This document shows positions 52,537 through 61,999 of a stretch of 64,000 bases of DNA, piece by piece; position 1 is the stretch's first letter; each line of letters opens with the position of its first letter. This DNA is from a bacterium (GTDB taxonomy: Bacteria; Zhuqueibacterota; Zhuqueibacteria; Residuimicrobiales; Residuimicrobiaceae), in NCBI GenBank assembly GCA_029554865.1, contig JAKPUX010000056.1, forward strand, positions 83,907 through 147,906. Reading direction: 5' to 3'. A program made the translations under genes and the position numbers. The notes below the pieces were generated by a model. It was not told where the DNA came from. It saw only the letters and a program-made list of their open reading frames with translations, and ran no database searches.

Positions 52537-55500
52537 GTTCAGCACAAATCCGCAAAGGGCGCCTGCGGTGTCCAGGAATTCTCGCCAGCCTGGGCTTCCT
52601 CTCCCCGGCCGCGGCGGCTGGCAGGCTCTTTCTTCTCATCACCCTGACCCTCTCTGTCGCCCGGGCGCAGACCATTCCCTCCGATGCCGAGCTGCTGGCG
52701 GGGCTCAGGCCCTGCCTGCCCGCCCTGGCGGAGGTCTACGCCCTGCGTGACCAGGGGCAGACTGAAGAGGCACTGCACAGATTAGCCGGCTATCTACGCG
52801 AGCAGTCCGCCTGCCGCTATTATTTCGACTGGCAGCGTTTTGGAGAACTCTTCGCCGCTTACTGCAAGCGCTATCCCCTCAAGCGCAGCGAACACCTCCG
52901 GCTCGCCCGCGAACAGATGACCACCTATCCGGCCGACACCGAGTGGATGCTACCTTTCAGGAATCTGCAGGGGAAAGAGGTCACCGCCTATGAACTCCGC
53001 CACCTCGCCCGCCAGAACAAGAGCCGCGACATCGCCCTGATGCATCACTATGAGCGGGATACGCGCTATCTCCACTATTGGCTGGCCCAGGTGGAGGATC
53101 TCAACCGCGCTTTCAAAGAGGGGGCCTATGATCAGGCGGGCAACGCCATTTATGAAAATTTGCGCGGAGGCATGCGGGTGCAAAACTGGCTCTTCGCGCA
53201 CCATGTTTTTCTCGCCGCCCTGGAGTATGACGAGCAGGCCCAACTCCTGCTCATCCGCACCCTGTTTCATCACGGCTTGATGCTTGAGAAAGGCACCCAA
53301 AGGTATCGCTCCGGCAACCATCATACCAAGGGCTTGGCCGCCCTCTTTGAACTCGCTGTGCTTTTCGGCGATTTCCGCGCGGCGGAAGCATGGCGGGCCC
53401 AGGCCATCGCCGGGCTGACCCGGCATATGCACGAAGAGATCAATCCGGACGGTTTTCAATTCGAACGCTCGGTCCATTATCATATCGGCGACATCGACAA
53501 CTACTTCCGCGTCTATCAGCTGGCGCAGATCAACCAGATCAAGCTACCCGAAGAGTTCATTCTACGCTTCCGCCGCATGTTCACCGCCCTGGCACAGCTG
53601 GCCCGGCCTGATCGGCGCCTGCCCGTTCTGCAGGACGATACCGATGCAGCCTATTCGGAATACAACGAGATTTATATCCCAATGAGCGCCGGCGCCCTGC
53701 TCTTCGGGGATCCCCTCTTCCGCTACTTTGCCGGCGATGAAATCCCGGCCGAGCTCTACTGGCTGACCCGTCCGGAACAGCAGGGTCGACTGCTTCAACA
53801 GTCCGGCGTCCAGCCTGAATTCTCCTCGCTCGCCCTGAAGGAGAGCGGCTACTACTGCATGCGCTCGGGATGGGAGCAGAACGACCTCCACATGGTCATT
53901 TCGGCCGGCCTCTCCCGCATCAAGCCCGATCACCAGCATGGCGACATGCTCGGCGTGGTCGCCTGGGCCAACGGCCGCGACATTCTGCCCAACTATCAGG
54001 TCAGCTACAACACCCCCGAGTATCCCTTCTGGAAGAACTCCTGGGTAAAGAATGTCGCCCTGGCCGACAGCATCCCCCTCGGCCGCAAGTGGATCCCCAA
54101 TGAGGGTGGCTCCGGCTTTGGTAAATGGGGCGTCCTGCCAACTCCGCAAGTCCTGGAATGGCGCACTGCGCCGGAATTCGACTATTTTCGCGGCACCCAC
54201 GACAGCTACGACTCTCTCGGCATCCACTATTTCCGCGAGGTGCTCTTTATCAAGAGCGGTTTCTGGATCATTCGCGATCATTTCCGCAGCGAAGGGATTC
54301 ATTCCTGGCAGCAGATGTGGCAGGGGCACTATCAGCGGCAAAACGCGCGCTGTGTGGTTGCTCAATTTGCCGATGGCAGCGGCCTGGAGATCATCCAGCT
54401 CGACGCTCCTGCCGATACGATCCTCTTCGGTGTACACCGCGACAAGGGCAGCGTTCTCTTTCAAACACGCTCGACCGGTAATTACACATTCACCACCCTG
54501 CTGCATCCCTTCGCCTCGGGTGGCCGCCGGATCGACTCATCCGCCGGTTTGGCCGTCCTGCAGATCGGACCATGGTGGATCACCCGGAATGAAAACGGCG
54601 GCCTCCTCCTTTCCAGGGAGAGCCCGGGCGCCTCCTATCTCCTCCCCGCTGAAGAGTTCATCATTCTGCCGGCAAGTGCCCCGCAGAGCAGGGCGAGCGC
54701 AAATCCTGTATCGGAGAGCAGAGAATTGAAACCTGCCAGAGTGGCAGATCTGAGGATGATGGTCACAGTGCAGGAGAATCCTTTGACGGCGACTGCACGG
54801 GCGAACCTTGACCTCGCTTTACAGCAGTACAGCGGCATGCTGACGGCGATCGCCGGCGCCGACCGCAATCCGCGCACCATCACGCCGGAGGGCACTGCCA
54901 AACTGGTTCCGGCCAGGGACTGGACGAGTGGTTTTTTCCCGGGCGCCCTCTGGCTTCTCTACGCCGATTCCGGTGATCCGCACTGGCGGGCGGCGGCGGA
55001 GAAGCAGACCGCCCTGCTCGAAGAGGAACAGTACGACCGCACCACCCACGATCTGGGGTTCAAACTCTATTGCAGCTATGGCCAGGGCCTCCGCCTGACC
55101 GGGAACGAACACTACCGGGAGGTGCTCCTTCAGGCCGCGCGAACCCTGGCAGGACGTTTCAACCCCACCGTGGGCTGCATTCGTTCCTGGGATCACAACC
55201 GCAGCCGCTGGCAGTTTCCGGTTATCATCGATAATCTGATGAACCTGGAGTTGCTATTCTGGGCTGCCTGCTCCGGCGGCGACTCCTCCCTCTACCGCAT
55301 CGCCATGACCCACGCCAATACCACCCTGAAAAATCATTTCCGGGAGGATTTCAGCACCTGGCATGTGGTCAACTATGACACGACTACGGGGCAGGTCATC
55401 AGCAGGGAGACCCATCAGGGCTACAGCGATTCATCGACCTGGAGCCGGGGCCAGGCCTGGGCCCTCTACGGCTGCACCATGATCTATCGCGAGAGCAGGG

Positions 55501-57089
55501 ATGAGCGCTATCTGCGCCAAGCCGAAAAAATCGCGGATTTTATCCTGAACCATCCCCGTCTACCCCGGGACGGCGTGCCCTGGTGGGATTACGATGCGCC
55601 CGGCATTCCTGATGAACAGCGCGATGCCTCGGCCGGCGCCATCCTCTGCTCGGCTTTTTACGAATTGAGCACCCTGGCAAAGGAGGGGGAGCGCTATCGC
55701 CAGGCCGCGGATCGTATTCTCGGGAGCCTCTCCTCACCGGCCTACCGGGCCGATCCGGGCGCAAACGGCCATTTTTTGCTCAAGCACAGCGTCGGCAGCA
55801 AGCCGGGCAAAACGGAGATCGATGTCCCGCTCATCTATGCCGATTACTATTTTCTTGAGGCCAATCTGCGCCTGCTGGCGCTCATGAAAGCCGGCGGAGC
55901 GGGCGCGGGACCCGGCGTCAGCGCCGAGGCCGGCATTGGAAAGGCGGACGATCCCCTGCTCATCGATCTGGCCGCCCTGAAAGGCGTCAAGTCGCGACTC
56001 GCAGCCGAAGAGAAAAGCCTGCAGCCAGCCCTGAAAAAGCTGCTCCGGGAGGCCGATGAGATGATGAATGCCCGGCCCCTCTCGGTGATGGACAAGGCCG
56101 CAGTGCCTCCAGGCGGTGACAAACACGATTATATGAGTCTGGCACCCTACTGGTGGCCTGACCCCGAAAAAAGCGACAGCCTGCCCTGGATTCGCCGCGA
56201 CGGCGAGGTCAATCCCGAGGTGAACCGCTACGACAAGCTCCCCCTGCGCACCACCGATGTGCAGGTCACCACCCTCGCCATCGCCTGGTTCCTCAGCGGC
56301 CGCGAGGCGTATGCCCGCCAGGCCGCGCGCCTGCTCCGCGTCTGGTTCCTCGACGCCGCGACCAAGATGAACCCACATCTTGAGTATGCCCAGTCCATCC
56401 CCGGCCGTAACTCGGGCCGGGGCGCGGGCATCATTGAAGGCCGCTCCTTCTTCCGCATGGCCGACGCCGCCCGCCTGCTCGCCGGTTCGGCCTCATGGAC
56501 GACAAATGAGCAGCTGGCCCTGGAGGAGTGGCTCGGACGCTATTACCGCTGGTTGCAGGAGAGCAAGGCCGGCCGCGAGGAGGCGGCTGCCAAAAACAAC
56601 CACGGCACCTGGTACGACGTCCAGGCCGCCTTTCTCGCCCTCTACCTCGGCGATGGGCCGGCGGCGCGTCGCATCCTGGAAAAATTCCCGTCCGAGCGCA
56701 TCGCCCTCCAGATCGAACCCGACGGCCGCCAGCCCCGCGAGCTCGCACGCACCCGCGCCCTCAGCTACAGCATCATGAACCTGGAGGGCTTTTTCGCTGC
56801 GGGAATATTGGCGGAGCGCCTCGGCCTCGACTTCTGGCATTACGAGACGCCGGACGGCCGCAGCATCCACAAGGCCCTCGATTTTCTCATGCCCTACCTC
56901 AGCGGAGAGGCCAAATGGCCCTGGTCCCAGATCACCGGCATCGAGGGCGGGATGGAAGAGCTGATCGCCCTTCTACGCCTGGCGGCCGAAAAATATGGCG
57001 ATCCGCGTTATCGCCAGGCTGCCGCCGGCCTGCCGGGAGGAATAAAACCCGCCAGCCGGGTCAACCTGCTCACCCCCGCCCTCCCTTAA
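52533..57089 (+). CDS. Triple fusion: heparinase II/III-like lyase + GH88 unsaturated uronyl hydrolase + alginate-lyase-fold module
   Basis: 1518 residues in one uninterrupted frame. After a signal peptide, residues about 50-735 form a heparinase II/III-type polysaccharide lyase: alpha toroid with 'YRSGNHHTKGLAALFELAV' (Asn-His), 'DGFQFERSVHYHIGD' (Tyr and His) and the beta part with 'KPDHQHGDMLGVVAW'. Residues about 740-1122 are a GH88 unsaturated glucuronyl hydrolase with both catalytic Asp segments 'RTTHDLGFKLYCSYG' and 'VIIDNLMNLELLFWA' and the Trp-rich 'SGFFPGALWLLY'. Residues about 1139-1518 are an alginate-lyase superfamily (PF05426-like) toroid with 'HDYMSLAPYWWPDPE', 'KNNHGTWYDVQ' and 'ALSYSIMNLEGFF'. 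It would cut a uronan and remove the unsaturated end sugar in one polypeptide. Each part alone is a usual-sized enzyme. Confidence 0.88.
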   Translation: MSSAQIRKGRLRCPGILASLGFLSPAAAAGRLFLLITLTLSVARAQTIPSDAELLAGLRPCLPALAEVYALRDQGQTEEALHRLAGYLREQSACRYYFDWQRFGELFAAYCKRYPLKRSEHLRLAREQMTTYPADTEWMLPFRNLQGKEVTAYELRHLARQNKSRDIALMHHYERDTRYLHYWLAQVEDLNRAFKEGAYDQAGNAIYENLRGGMRVQNWLFAHHVFLAALEYDEQAQLLLIRTLFHHGLMLEKGTQRYRSGNHHTKGLAALFELAVLFGDFRAAEAWRAQAIAGLTRHMHEEINPDGFQFERSVHYHIGDIDNYFRVYQLAQINQIKLPEEFILRFRRMFTALAQLARPDRRLPVLQDDTDAAYSEYNEIYIPMSAGALLFGDPLFRYFAGDEIPAELYWLTRPEQQGRLLQQSGVQPEFSSLALKESGYYCMRSGWEQNDLHMVISAGLSRIKPDHQHGDMLGVVAWANGRDILPNYQVSYNTPEYPFWKNSWVKNVALADSIPLGRKWIPNEGGSGFGKWGVLPTPQVLEWRTAPEFDYFRGTHDSYDSLGIHYFREVLFIKSGFWIIRDHFRSEGIHSWQQMWQGHYQRQNARCVVAQFADGSGLEIIQLDAPADTILFGVHRDKGSVLFQTRSTGNYTFTTLLHPFASGGRRIDSSAGLAVLQIGPWWITRNENGGLLLSRESPGASYLLPAEEFIILPASAPQSRASANPVSESRELKPARVADLRMMVTVQENPLTATARANLDLALQQYSGMLTAIAGADRNPRTITPEGTAKLVPARDWTSGFFPGALWLLYADSGDPHWRAAAEKQTALLEEEQYDRTTHDLGFKLYCSYGQGLRLTGNEHYREVLLQAARTLAGRFNPTVGCIRSWDHNRSRWQFPVIIDNLMNLELLFWAACSGGDSSLYRIAMTHANTTLKNHFREDFSTWHVVNYDTTTGQVISRETHQGYSDSSTWSRGQAWALYGCTMIYRESRDERYLRQAEKIADFILNHPRLPRDGVPWWDYDAPGIPDEQRDASAGAILCSAFYELSTLAKEGERYRQAADRILGSLSSPAYRADPGANGHFLLKHSVGSKPGKTEIDVPLIYADYYFLEANLRLLALMKAGGAGAGPGVSAEAGIGKADDPLLIDLAALKGVKSRLAAEEKSLQPALKKLLREADEMMNARPLSVMDKAAVPPGGDKHDYMSLAPYWWPDPEKSDSLPWIRRDGEVNPEVNRYDKLPLRTTDVQVTTLAIAWFLSGREAYARQAARLLRVWFLDAATKMNPHLEYAQSIPGRNSGRGAGIIEGRSFFRMADAARLLAGSASWTTNEQLALEEWLGRYYRWLQESKAGREEAAAKNNHGTWYDVQAAFLALYLGDGPAARRILEKFPSERIALQIEPDGRQPRELARTRALSYSIMNLEGFFAAGILAERLGLDFWHYETPDGRSIHKALDFLMPYLSGEAKWPWSQITGIEGGMEELIALLRLAAEKYGDPRYRQAAAGLPGGIKPASRVNLLTPALP

Positions 57090-57110
57090 CCCCAGCAAAG
57101 GAAATCCGAT

Positions 57111-60100
57111 ATGCTGCACGTTCGAGAGTCGTATCTGGTGTTATTACTGGCCACCAATTTTTGCTTCGCCGCCCAACCTGTCCGCGCCTCGGCCGGCGGG
57201 ACCGGTGCCGCCATTCAGCCCCTGGTACTTGAACGCGCAGCCATTCGACAGCTCGTCACGCTCAACTCCGGCTGGGAGTATCTCGAAGAAGCCCTCCCGT
57301 CGGTCCAAGCTCTCGACGACCCCGCTCTGCCCTGGGTAAAAGTTGATCTTCCCCACACCTGGAACGCCTTCGACGCTGTCGACCAGGAGCCCGGCTACCG
57401 CCGCGATGCTGGTTGGTATCGCAAGGAGATCGTAATCCCCGATAATGCCGGATCGCGTCGCTTCCGGCTCTATTTCGAAGGCGCCAACCTGACCACCGAG
57501 GTCTATGTCAACGGCCGTAAGGCTGGAGGCTACATCGGCGGCTATGTCGGCTTTACAGTGGATATCACCTCCTGTCTGGTCAAGGGCCGGAACCGGATCG
57601 CCGTGCGCGTGGACAATGCGATCAACCGCGACATCATACCCTCGCAGAAAGCCGATTTCGTTATCTATGGTGGTATCTGCCGCGACCTCTGGCTGCAGGT
57701 GCTGCCCGCCGATTTCATCGACCGGCTGCTCATCAGTACCCCTAAGGTGAGCGCACGTTCAGCGCAGGTGACCGCCCGGGTGCGGATGATAAATAACTCT
57801 GCAGAAAAACAATCCGCCTCAATCGCCGCCCTGATCAGGGACCCGCAGAGCAAGGTGGTGGCCAGATCCACGGCTAAAGTCCAGCTGCAGCCGGGTGAAA
57901 ATGAGTTTTCCCTCGGTTTTCCGGCTCTGAAGAATCCACGGCTCTGGTCTCCCGACCGGCCAGACCTCTACTGCATGGAGGTGGAGCTCAAGACTGGCGC
58001 CTCCACGGATGCTGTGTCAGAGCGCTTCGGCTGCCGCTGGTTCGAATTCGCGGAAAAAGGGCCTTTTTATCTCAACGGCCGGCGGCTGCTCCTGCGCGGC
58101 ACCCATCGCCACGAAGAGTACGCCGGGTATGGCAGCGCCCTCCCCGATTCCCTCCACCTCCGCGACATGCGCATGATCAAGGAAATGGGAGCCAACTTCG
58201 TCCGACTCGGCCATTATCCCCAGGACCCCGCGGTCTACCGCGCCTGCGATGAGCTTGGCCTGCTGGTCTGGGACGAGTTGCCCTGGTGCCGCGGCGGCAT
58301 GGGCGGCCCGGTCTGGCAAAACCACACCCGCCGGCTTTTTAGAGAGCAGATCGAACAGAACTACAACCACCCCTCGATCATCCTCTGGTCGATCGGCAAC
58401 GAACTCTACTGGCTGCCCGATTTTCCCGGCGGTGACCATCCCGACTCCCTGCGCGCCTTCGCTGGTGGTCTCCATGCCCTTGCGCACGAACTCGATCCCG
58501 GACGGCTGACCGCCGTGCGCAAATTCACCGGCGGCGAGGAGATCACCGATCTTTTCTCGCCCTCGATCTGGGCGGGATGGTATTCGGGCGTCTATGCCAG
58601 CTATGAAAAAGCCCTGACCGCCGCACGCAGCCGCTACAGCCGCTTCATCCACGCGGAATACGGCGGCGACAGCCATGTCGGCCGCCACACCGAAAATCCG
58701 GTCGATGGCCGGGGTATTGTCAAGGAGGATGAATGGGCGGAACAACCCAACATGGTCAACGTGGCAAGAATCGCGGAGGAGGGGGACTGGAGCGAGAGCT
58801 ACATCGTCGATCTCCTGGACTGGCATCTCTCCGTATCAGAGCGCCTCGACTGGCTGAGCGGGACGGCGCAATGGGCCTTCAAGGATTTCGCCACACCTCT
58901 GCGGCCGGAAAATCCTATTCCCTACGTCAACCAGAAGGGGCTGGTGGACCGGGCCGGAAAACCCAAGGATGCATGGTACCTGTTCAAAAGCTGGTGGACG
59001 GAGAATCCCCAATTCTGCCATATCGAATCGCCGACCTGGAGGGAACGGGTCGGCCGGCCCGGTGAGTCCCTCGAAGTCTGTGTCTTCAGCAACTGCGCCA
59101 AAGTCGAGCTCCGCCTGAACGGCGCCTCTCTGGGAAACAAAACGCGGGTGGCCGGAGATTTCCCCGCCAACGGACTGCGCTGGCAGGTCGCCTTTAATGA
59201 AGGTAAAAACCACCTCCTCGCCATCGGTTTCGGCGGGGAGAGCGAAACAGCACGGGATACCCTGACGGCGCAATATACCGTTCGAAAAAACGGCAAACCC
59301 GAAGAGATCACCCTTACAGCGCAAAAACGGGAGGATGGCAGCTATCTGGTCATCGCCCGCGTTGTCGACAGCCAGGGGCAGCGCTGCCTGGACTATAACA
59401 AGCGGGTCTATTTCAGCGCCGCAGGCGCCGGCCGCCTGCTGATCAACTACGGCACCCCTACACGCAGCGAGGTGATCGAATTCGCCAACGGCCAGGCGGC
59501 CATCGAGTTCATCCCCGGCCTCGGCCGGGCGGTGATCGAGGCCCGCAATCAGGATTTCAAAGGAGCTTGGATCGTCCTCCCCCCGGAACCTCTCCCTCCC
59601 GCACAGCTTGAGAGCGAACGCGAGCGGGTGCTGCGCAAGGCGGACGCCGCCCTGCAAAAGGAGCCGGTCACCCTCACCTCGGCCACCTGCGCACGCAGCG
59701 CCGGCGGCAGGCACGATTACTATTCCGAGGGCGATTACTGGTGGCCGGATCCGGCCAACCCGGAGGGACCCTACATCCGCCGCGACGGCCTGACCAATCC
59801 GGACAATTTTGTCGCCCACCGCGAGCTGCTGCGGCACATGAGCATGGAGGTGGCCGCCCTCACCACGGCCTGGAAGATCAGCGGAGAAGAGCGCTACGCC
59901 CGCGCCGCCCTGCGCCATCTGCGCGCCTGGTTCGTCGACGACAGCACCTGCATGCATCCCCATCTCACCTACGCCCAGGCGATCAAGGGGATCACGCCGG
60001 GCCGCGGCGTCGGCATCATCGACACCATCCATCTGCTTGAGGTAGCCAGGTCGGCCTCGCTGCTGAAAAATTCACCGGCGATGGCCCCGGAGCTCGACCG

Positions 60101-60689
60101 GCGGATCACCGCATGGTTCAGCGACTATCTGGCCTGGCTGACCACCTCCGCCAACGGCATCGACGAGCGCGAACGCAAAAACAACCACGGCAGCTGCTGG
60201 GTGCTGCAGGTGGCGGAGTTCGCACGCCTAACCGGCAACGACACCCTGCTGGCCTTTTGCCGTGACCGCTTCAAAACCGTGCTGCTGCCGCAGCAGCTTG
60301 CCGCCGACGGCAGCTTCCCCCTCGAGCTCGAGCGCACCAAACCCTACGGCTATTCCCTGTTCAACCTCGACGCACTGGCCATACTCTGCGAGATCCTCTC
60401 GACGCCGGAAGACAACCTGTGGGATTATCAACTGGACGATGGCAGGGGGATGAAAAAGGCGATGGAGTATATCTACCCCTATATCGCGGACAAGAACCGC
60501 TGGCCTCATCCGCCCGACGTCATGTATTTCGAGGAGTGGCCGCTCCGTCATCCCAGCCTGCTCTTCGCCGGCCTGGCCTGGCGTGAAGAAGGATACCTCG
60601 AGCTCTGGCGCAGGCTGCCGCCCGAACCCGCCACGGAAGAAGGATCGAGGAATTTTCCCCTCCGTTATCCCCTGCTCTGGCTCGATTGA
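57111..60689 (+). CDS. Fusion: GH2 beta-glycosidase + alginate-lyase-fold module
   Basis: 1192 residues. Signal peptide; GH2 sugar-binding domain (about 45-220, 'WVKVDLPHTWNAFDAVDQEPG', 'WYRKEIVIP'), Ig-like domain, and TIM barrel with 'FYLNGRRLLLRGTHRHEEY', the acid/base Glu in 'ILWSIGNELYWLPD' and the nucleophile Glu in 'RFIHAEYGGDSH'. DUF4982-like beta domains follow to about 825. Residues 833-1192 form an alginate-lyase-fold toroid sharing the motifs 'HDYYSEGDYWWPDP', 'YIRRDG', 'KNNHGSCWVLQ' and 'YGYSLFNLDALA' with the C-terminal module of the preceding gene. The GH2 part would be a beta-galactosidase or beta-glucuronidase. The pairing suggests a polymer with both neutral and uronic beta-linked sugars. 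Last gene of the locus. Confidence 0.88.
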   Translation: MLHVRESYLVLLLATNFCFAAQPVRASAGGTGAAIQPLVLERAAIRQLVTLNSGWEYLEEALPSVQALDDPALPWVKVDLPHTWNAFDAVDQEPGYRRDAGWYRKEIVIPDNAGSRRFRLYFEGANLTTEVYVNGRKAGGYIGGYVGFTVDITSCLVKGRNRIAVRVDNAINRDIIPSQKADFVIYGGICRDLWLQVLPADFIDRLLISTPKVSARSAQVTARVRMINNSAEKQSASIAALIRDPQSKVVARSTAKVQLQPGENEFSLGFPALKNPRLWSPDRPDLYCMEVELKTGASTDAVSERFGCRWFEFAEKGPFYLNGRRLLLRGTHRHEEYAGYGSALPDSLHLRDMRMIKEMGANFVRLGHYPQDPAVYRACDELGLLVWDELPWCRGGMGGPVWQNHTRRLFREQIEQNYNHPSIILWSIGNELYWLPDFPGGDHPDSLRAFAGGLHALAHELDPGRLTAVRKFTGGEEITDLFSPSIWAGWYSGVYASYEKALTAARSRYSRFIHAEYGGDSHVGRHTENPVDGRGIVKEDEWAEQPNMVNVARIAEEGDWSESYIVDLLDWHLSVSERLDWLSGTAQWAFKDFATPLRPENPIPYVNQKGLVDRAGKPKDAWYLFKSWWTENPQFCHIESPTWRERVGRPGESLEVCVFSNCAKVELRLNGASLGNKTRVAGDFPANGLRWQVAFNEGKNHLLAIGFGGESETARDTLTAQYTVRKNGKPEEITLTAQKREDGSYLVIARVVDSQGQRCLDYNKRVYFSAAGAGRLLINYGTPTRSEVIEFANGQAAIEFIPGLGRAVIEARNQDFKGAWIVLPPEPLPPAQLESERERVLRKADAALQKEPVTLTSATCARSAGGRHDYYSEGDYWWPDPANPEGPYIRRDGLTNPDNFVAHRELLRHMSMEVAALTTAWKISGEERYARAALRHLRAWFVDDSTCMHPHLTYAQAIKGITPGRGVGIIDTIHLLEVARSASLLKNSPAMAPELDRRITAWFSDYLAWLTTSANGIDERERKNNHGSCWVLQVAEFARLTGNDTLLAFCRDRFKTVLLPQQLAADGSFPLELERTKPYGYSLFNLDALAILCEILSTPEDNLWDYQLDDGRGMKKAMEYIYPYIADKNRWPHPPDVMYFEEWPLRHPSLLFAGLAWREEGYLELWRRLPPEPATEEGSRNFPLRYPLLWLD

Positions 60690-60789
60690 ACAGACACCGC
60701 CCAGGATTTCGGTCTGCGCTTTTGATGGATACTCCTCCAGCGCCCCCTATCACGGCTGCCTGCGGAGGGCGTGCCTCGCGGCTTTTGCC

Positions 60790-60818
60790 TTGCATTCCTC
60801 CGGCATAATTAATATATT
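60790..60818 (+). promoter_or_regulatory. Sigma-70-type promoter of the HlyD-VTC-DUF4956 genes
   Basis: TTGCAT, 17 bases, TATATT in an AT-rich island within the 249-base gap after the GH2 gene. The -10 matches five of six consensus bases. Transcription would begin near 60825. No gene is seen in the gap. Confidence 0.4.
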
Positions 60819-60938
60819 TCGTTTCATTAACAAATAGTTATACGCGGACAGGGCCGGATGCTGCGGGCGTGAAGAGGGTGACGCCTCCGCCGGGCCGATA
60901 CGCCATTGTTTCGCATTACACTCTGCCGGACAGATTTC

Positions 60939-61994
60939 ATGAACAAATTGACCCCTACATCGATGGTGCGCTGGCTGGTCATTGCCGCCGCCCTGCTGCT
61001 CGTCCTGCTGCTCCCTTTCCGTATTCCCTACACCATCAAAACTATCGCAAAAGTCCAACCCCGCCGTGAATGGCTGGTCGTGCGCGCCGAAGACGGCCAG
61101 ATTTCCACCCATCTCTGGAATCATCAATCAGCGACCCTGGAGAGAGTGACGGTCACCCAGATGCTGCGCGGTGATGCCACGGAATTCCAGATCCTGCCGG
61201 GGGTGCTCGGTTCGGCGGAGGTCGCCGAAGGGGATACCATCGCCATTCTGCATTCGGCGGACCTGGTGCAGGCCATTGCCGCATTGCAGGGCGATTTGAC
61301 GGCGGCAAGGGGTTCCCTGCTGGCCCTCTCCACAGGGGAAAAACTCCCCATGATCGAGGAGGCTCAGCATCAGATCGAACATGCGGTGGTGATGGCGCAG
61401 GAGCAAAAGAGGGTTGCTGAGCGGCTGGCGGAACTCCATGCCAGGCAGCTGGTCCCCTTCCAGGAGTACGAACTGGCTCTGGCCACCCAGCAAGCCTTTG
61501 AAGCGAATATTGCTGTCGCCCGATCCCGTCTGGCCAGCATCCAGACCGGGGCCAAAAAGGAAGAGATTGCAGCAATGGAGGCCCAGATCGCCGCACTGGA
61601 GAAAGAACTCGCCGCCTTACAGCAAAAGGCGGAGGGCTATCTCTTGCGCTCCCCGCTCTCCGGAACCAGGATCCAACATTTCGCCTCCGATACTCTGCTG
61701 GCAGTCGCAGAGACCGGCTCCTGCATTCTCACCATGCCGGTGCGCGCCCGGGATCGCTCCCTCCTTATCGGGGGTGAGGAGGTAACCATTCGCGCCAGTG
61801 AGAGCCGCATCAGCGGCAAGGGTTCTGTCGTCTTTATCAATCCCATGCTGGAACTGCTCAACGGAGAGCAGGTCTTCTGGGTCGTCGCGCGTCTCGAGCA
61901 GCCGACCGGTCTGATTTCCGGACTATTCGTTCCGTGCGAACTAAAATGCAAATCCCTCTCCAAATGGCAGTATTTGCAGAGATTTATGGAATAG
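60939..61994 (+). CDS. HlyD-like periplasmic adaptor protein
   Basis: 351 residues from the ATG at 60939; the frame is open 11 codons further up only from a TTG. One N-terminal membrane anchor (MVRWLVIAAALLLVLLLPF), a split lipoyl/barrel-sandwich domain ('SAEVAEGDTIAIL' and later 'GYLLRSPLSGTRIQ'), and between them an alpha-helical coiled-coil hairpin (about residues 110-220, rich in Gln, Glu and Ala). That is the membrane-fusion-protein layout of HlyD/RND adaptors. No ABC or RND pump gene is adjacent; instead a VTC-domain gene follows 5 bases later, so a dedicated role with that protein is possible. Confidence 0.78.
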   Translation: MNKLTPTSMVRWLVIAAALLLVLLLPFRIPYTIKTIAKVQPRREWLVVRAEDGQISTHLWNHQSATLERVTVTQMLRGDATEFQILPGVLGSAEVAEGDTIAILHSADLVQAIAALQGDLTAARGSLLALSTGEKLPMIEEAQHQIEHAVVMAQEQKRVAERLAELHARQLVPFQEYELALATQQAFEANIAVARSRLASIQTGAKKEEIAAMEAQIAALEKELAALQQKAEGYLLRSPLSGTRIQHFASDTLLAVAETGSCILTMPVRARDRSLLIGGEEVTIRASESRISGKGSVVFINPMLELLNGEQVFWVVARLEQPTGLISGLFVPCELKCKSLSKWQYLQRFME

Positions 61995-61999
61995 GCTGC

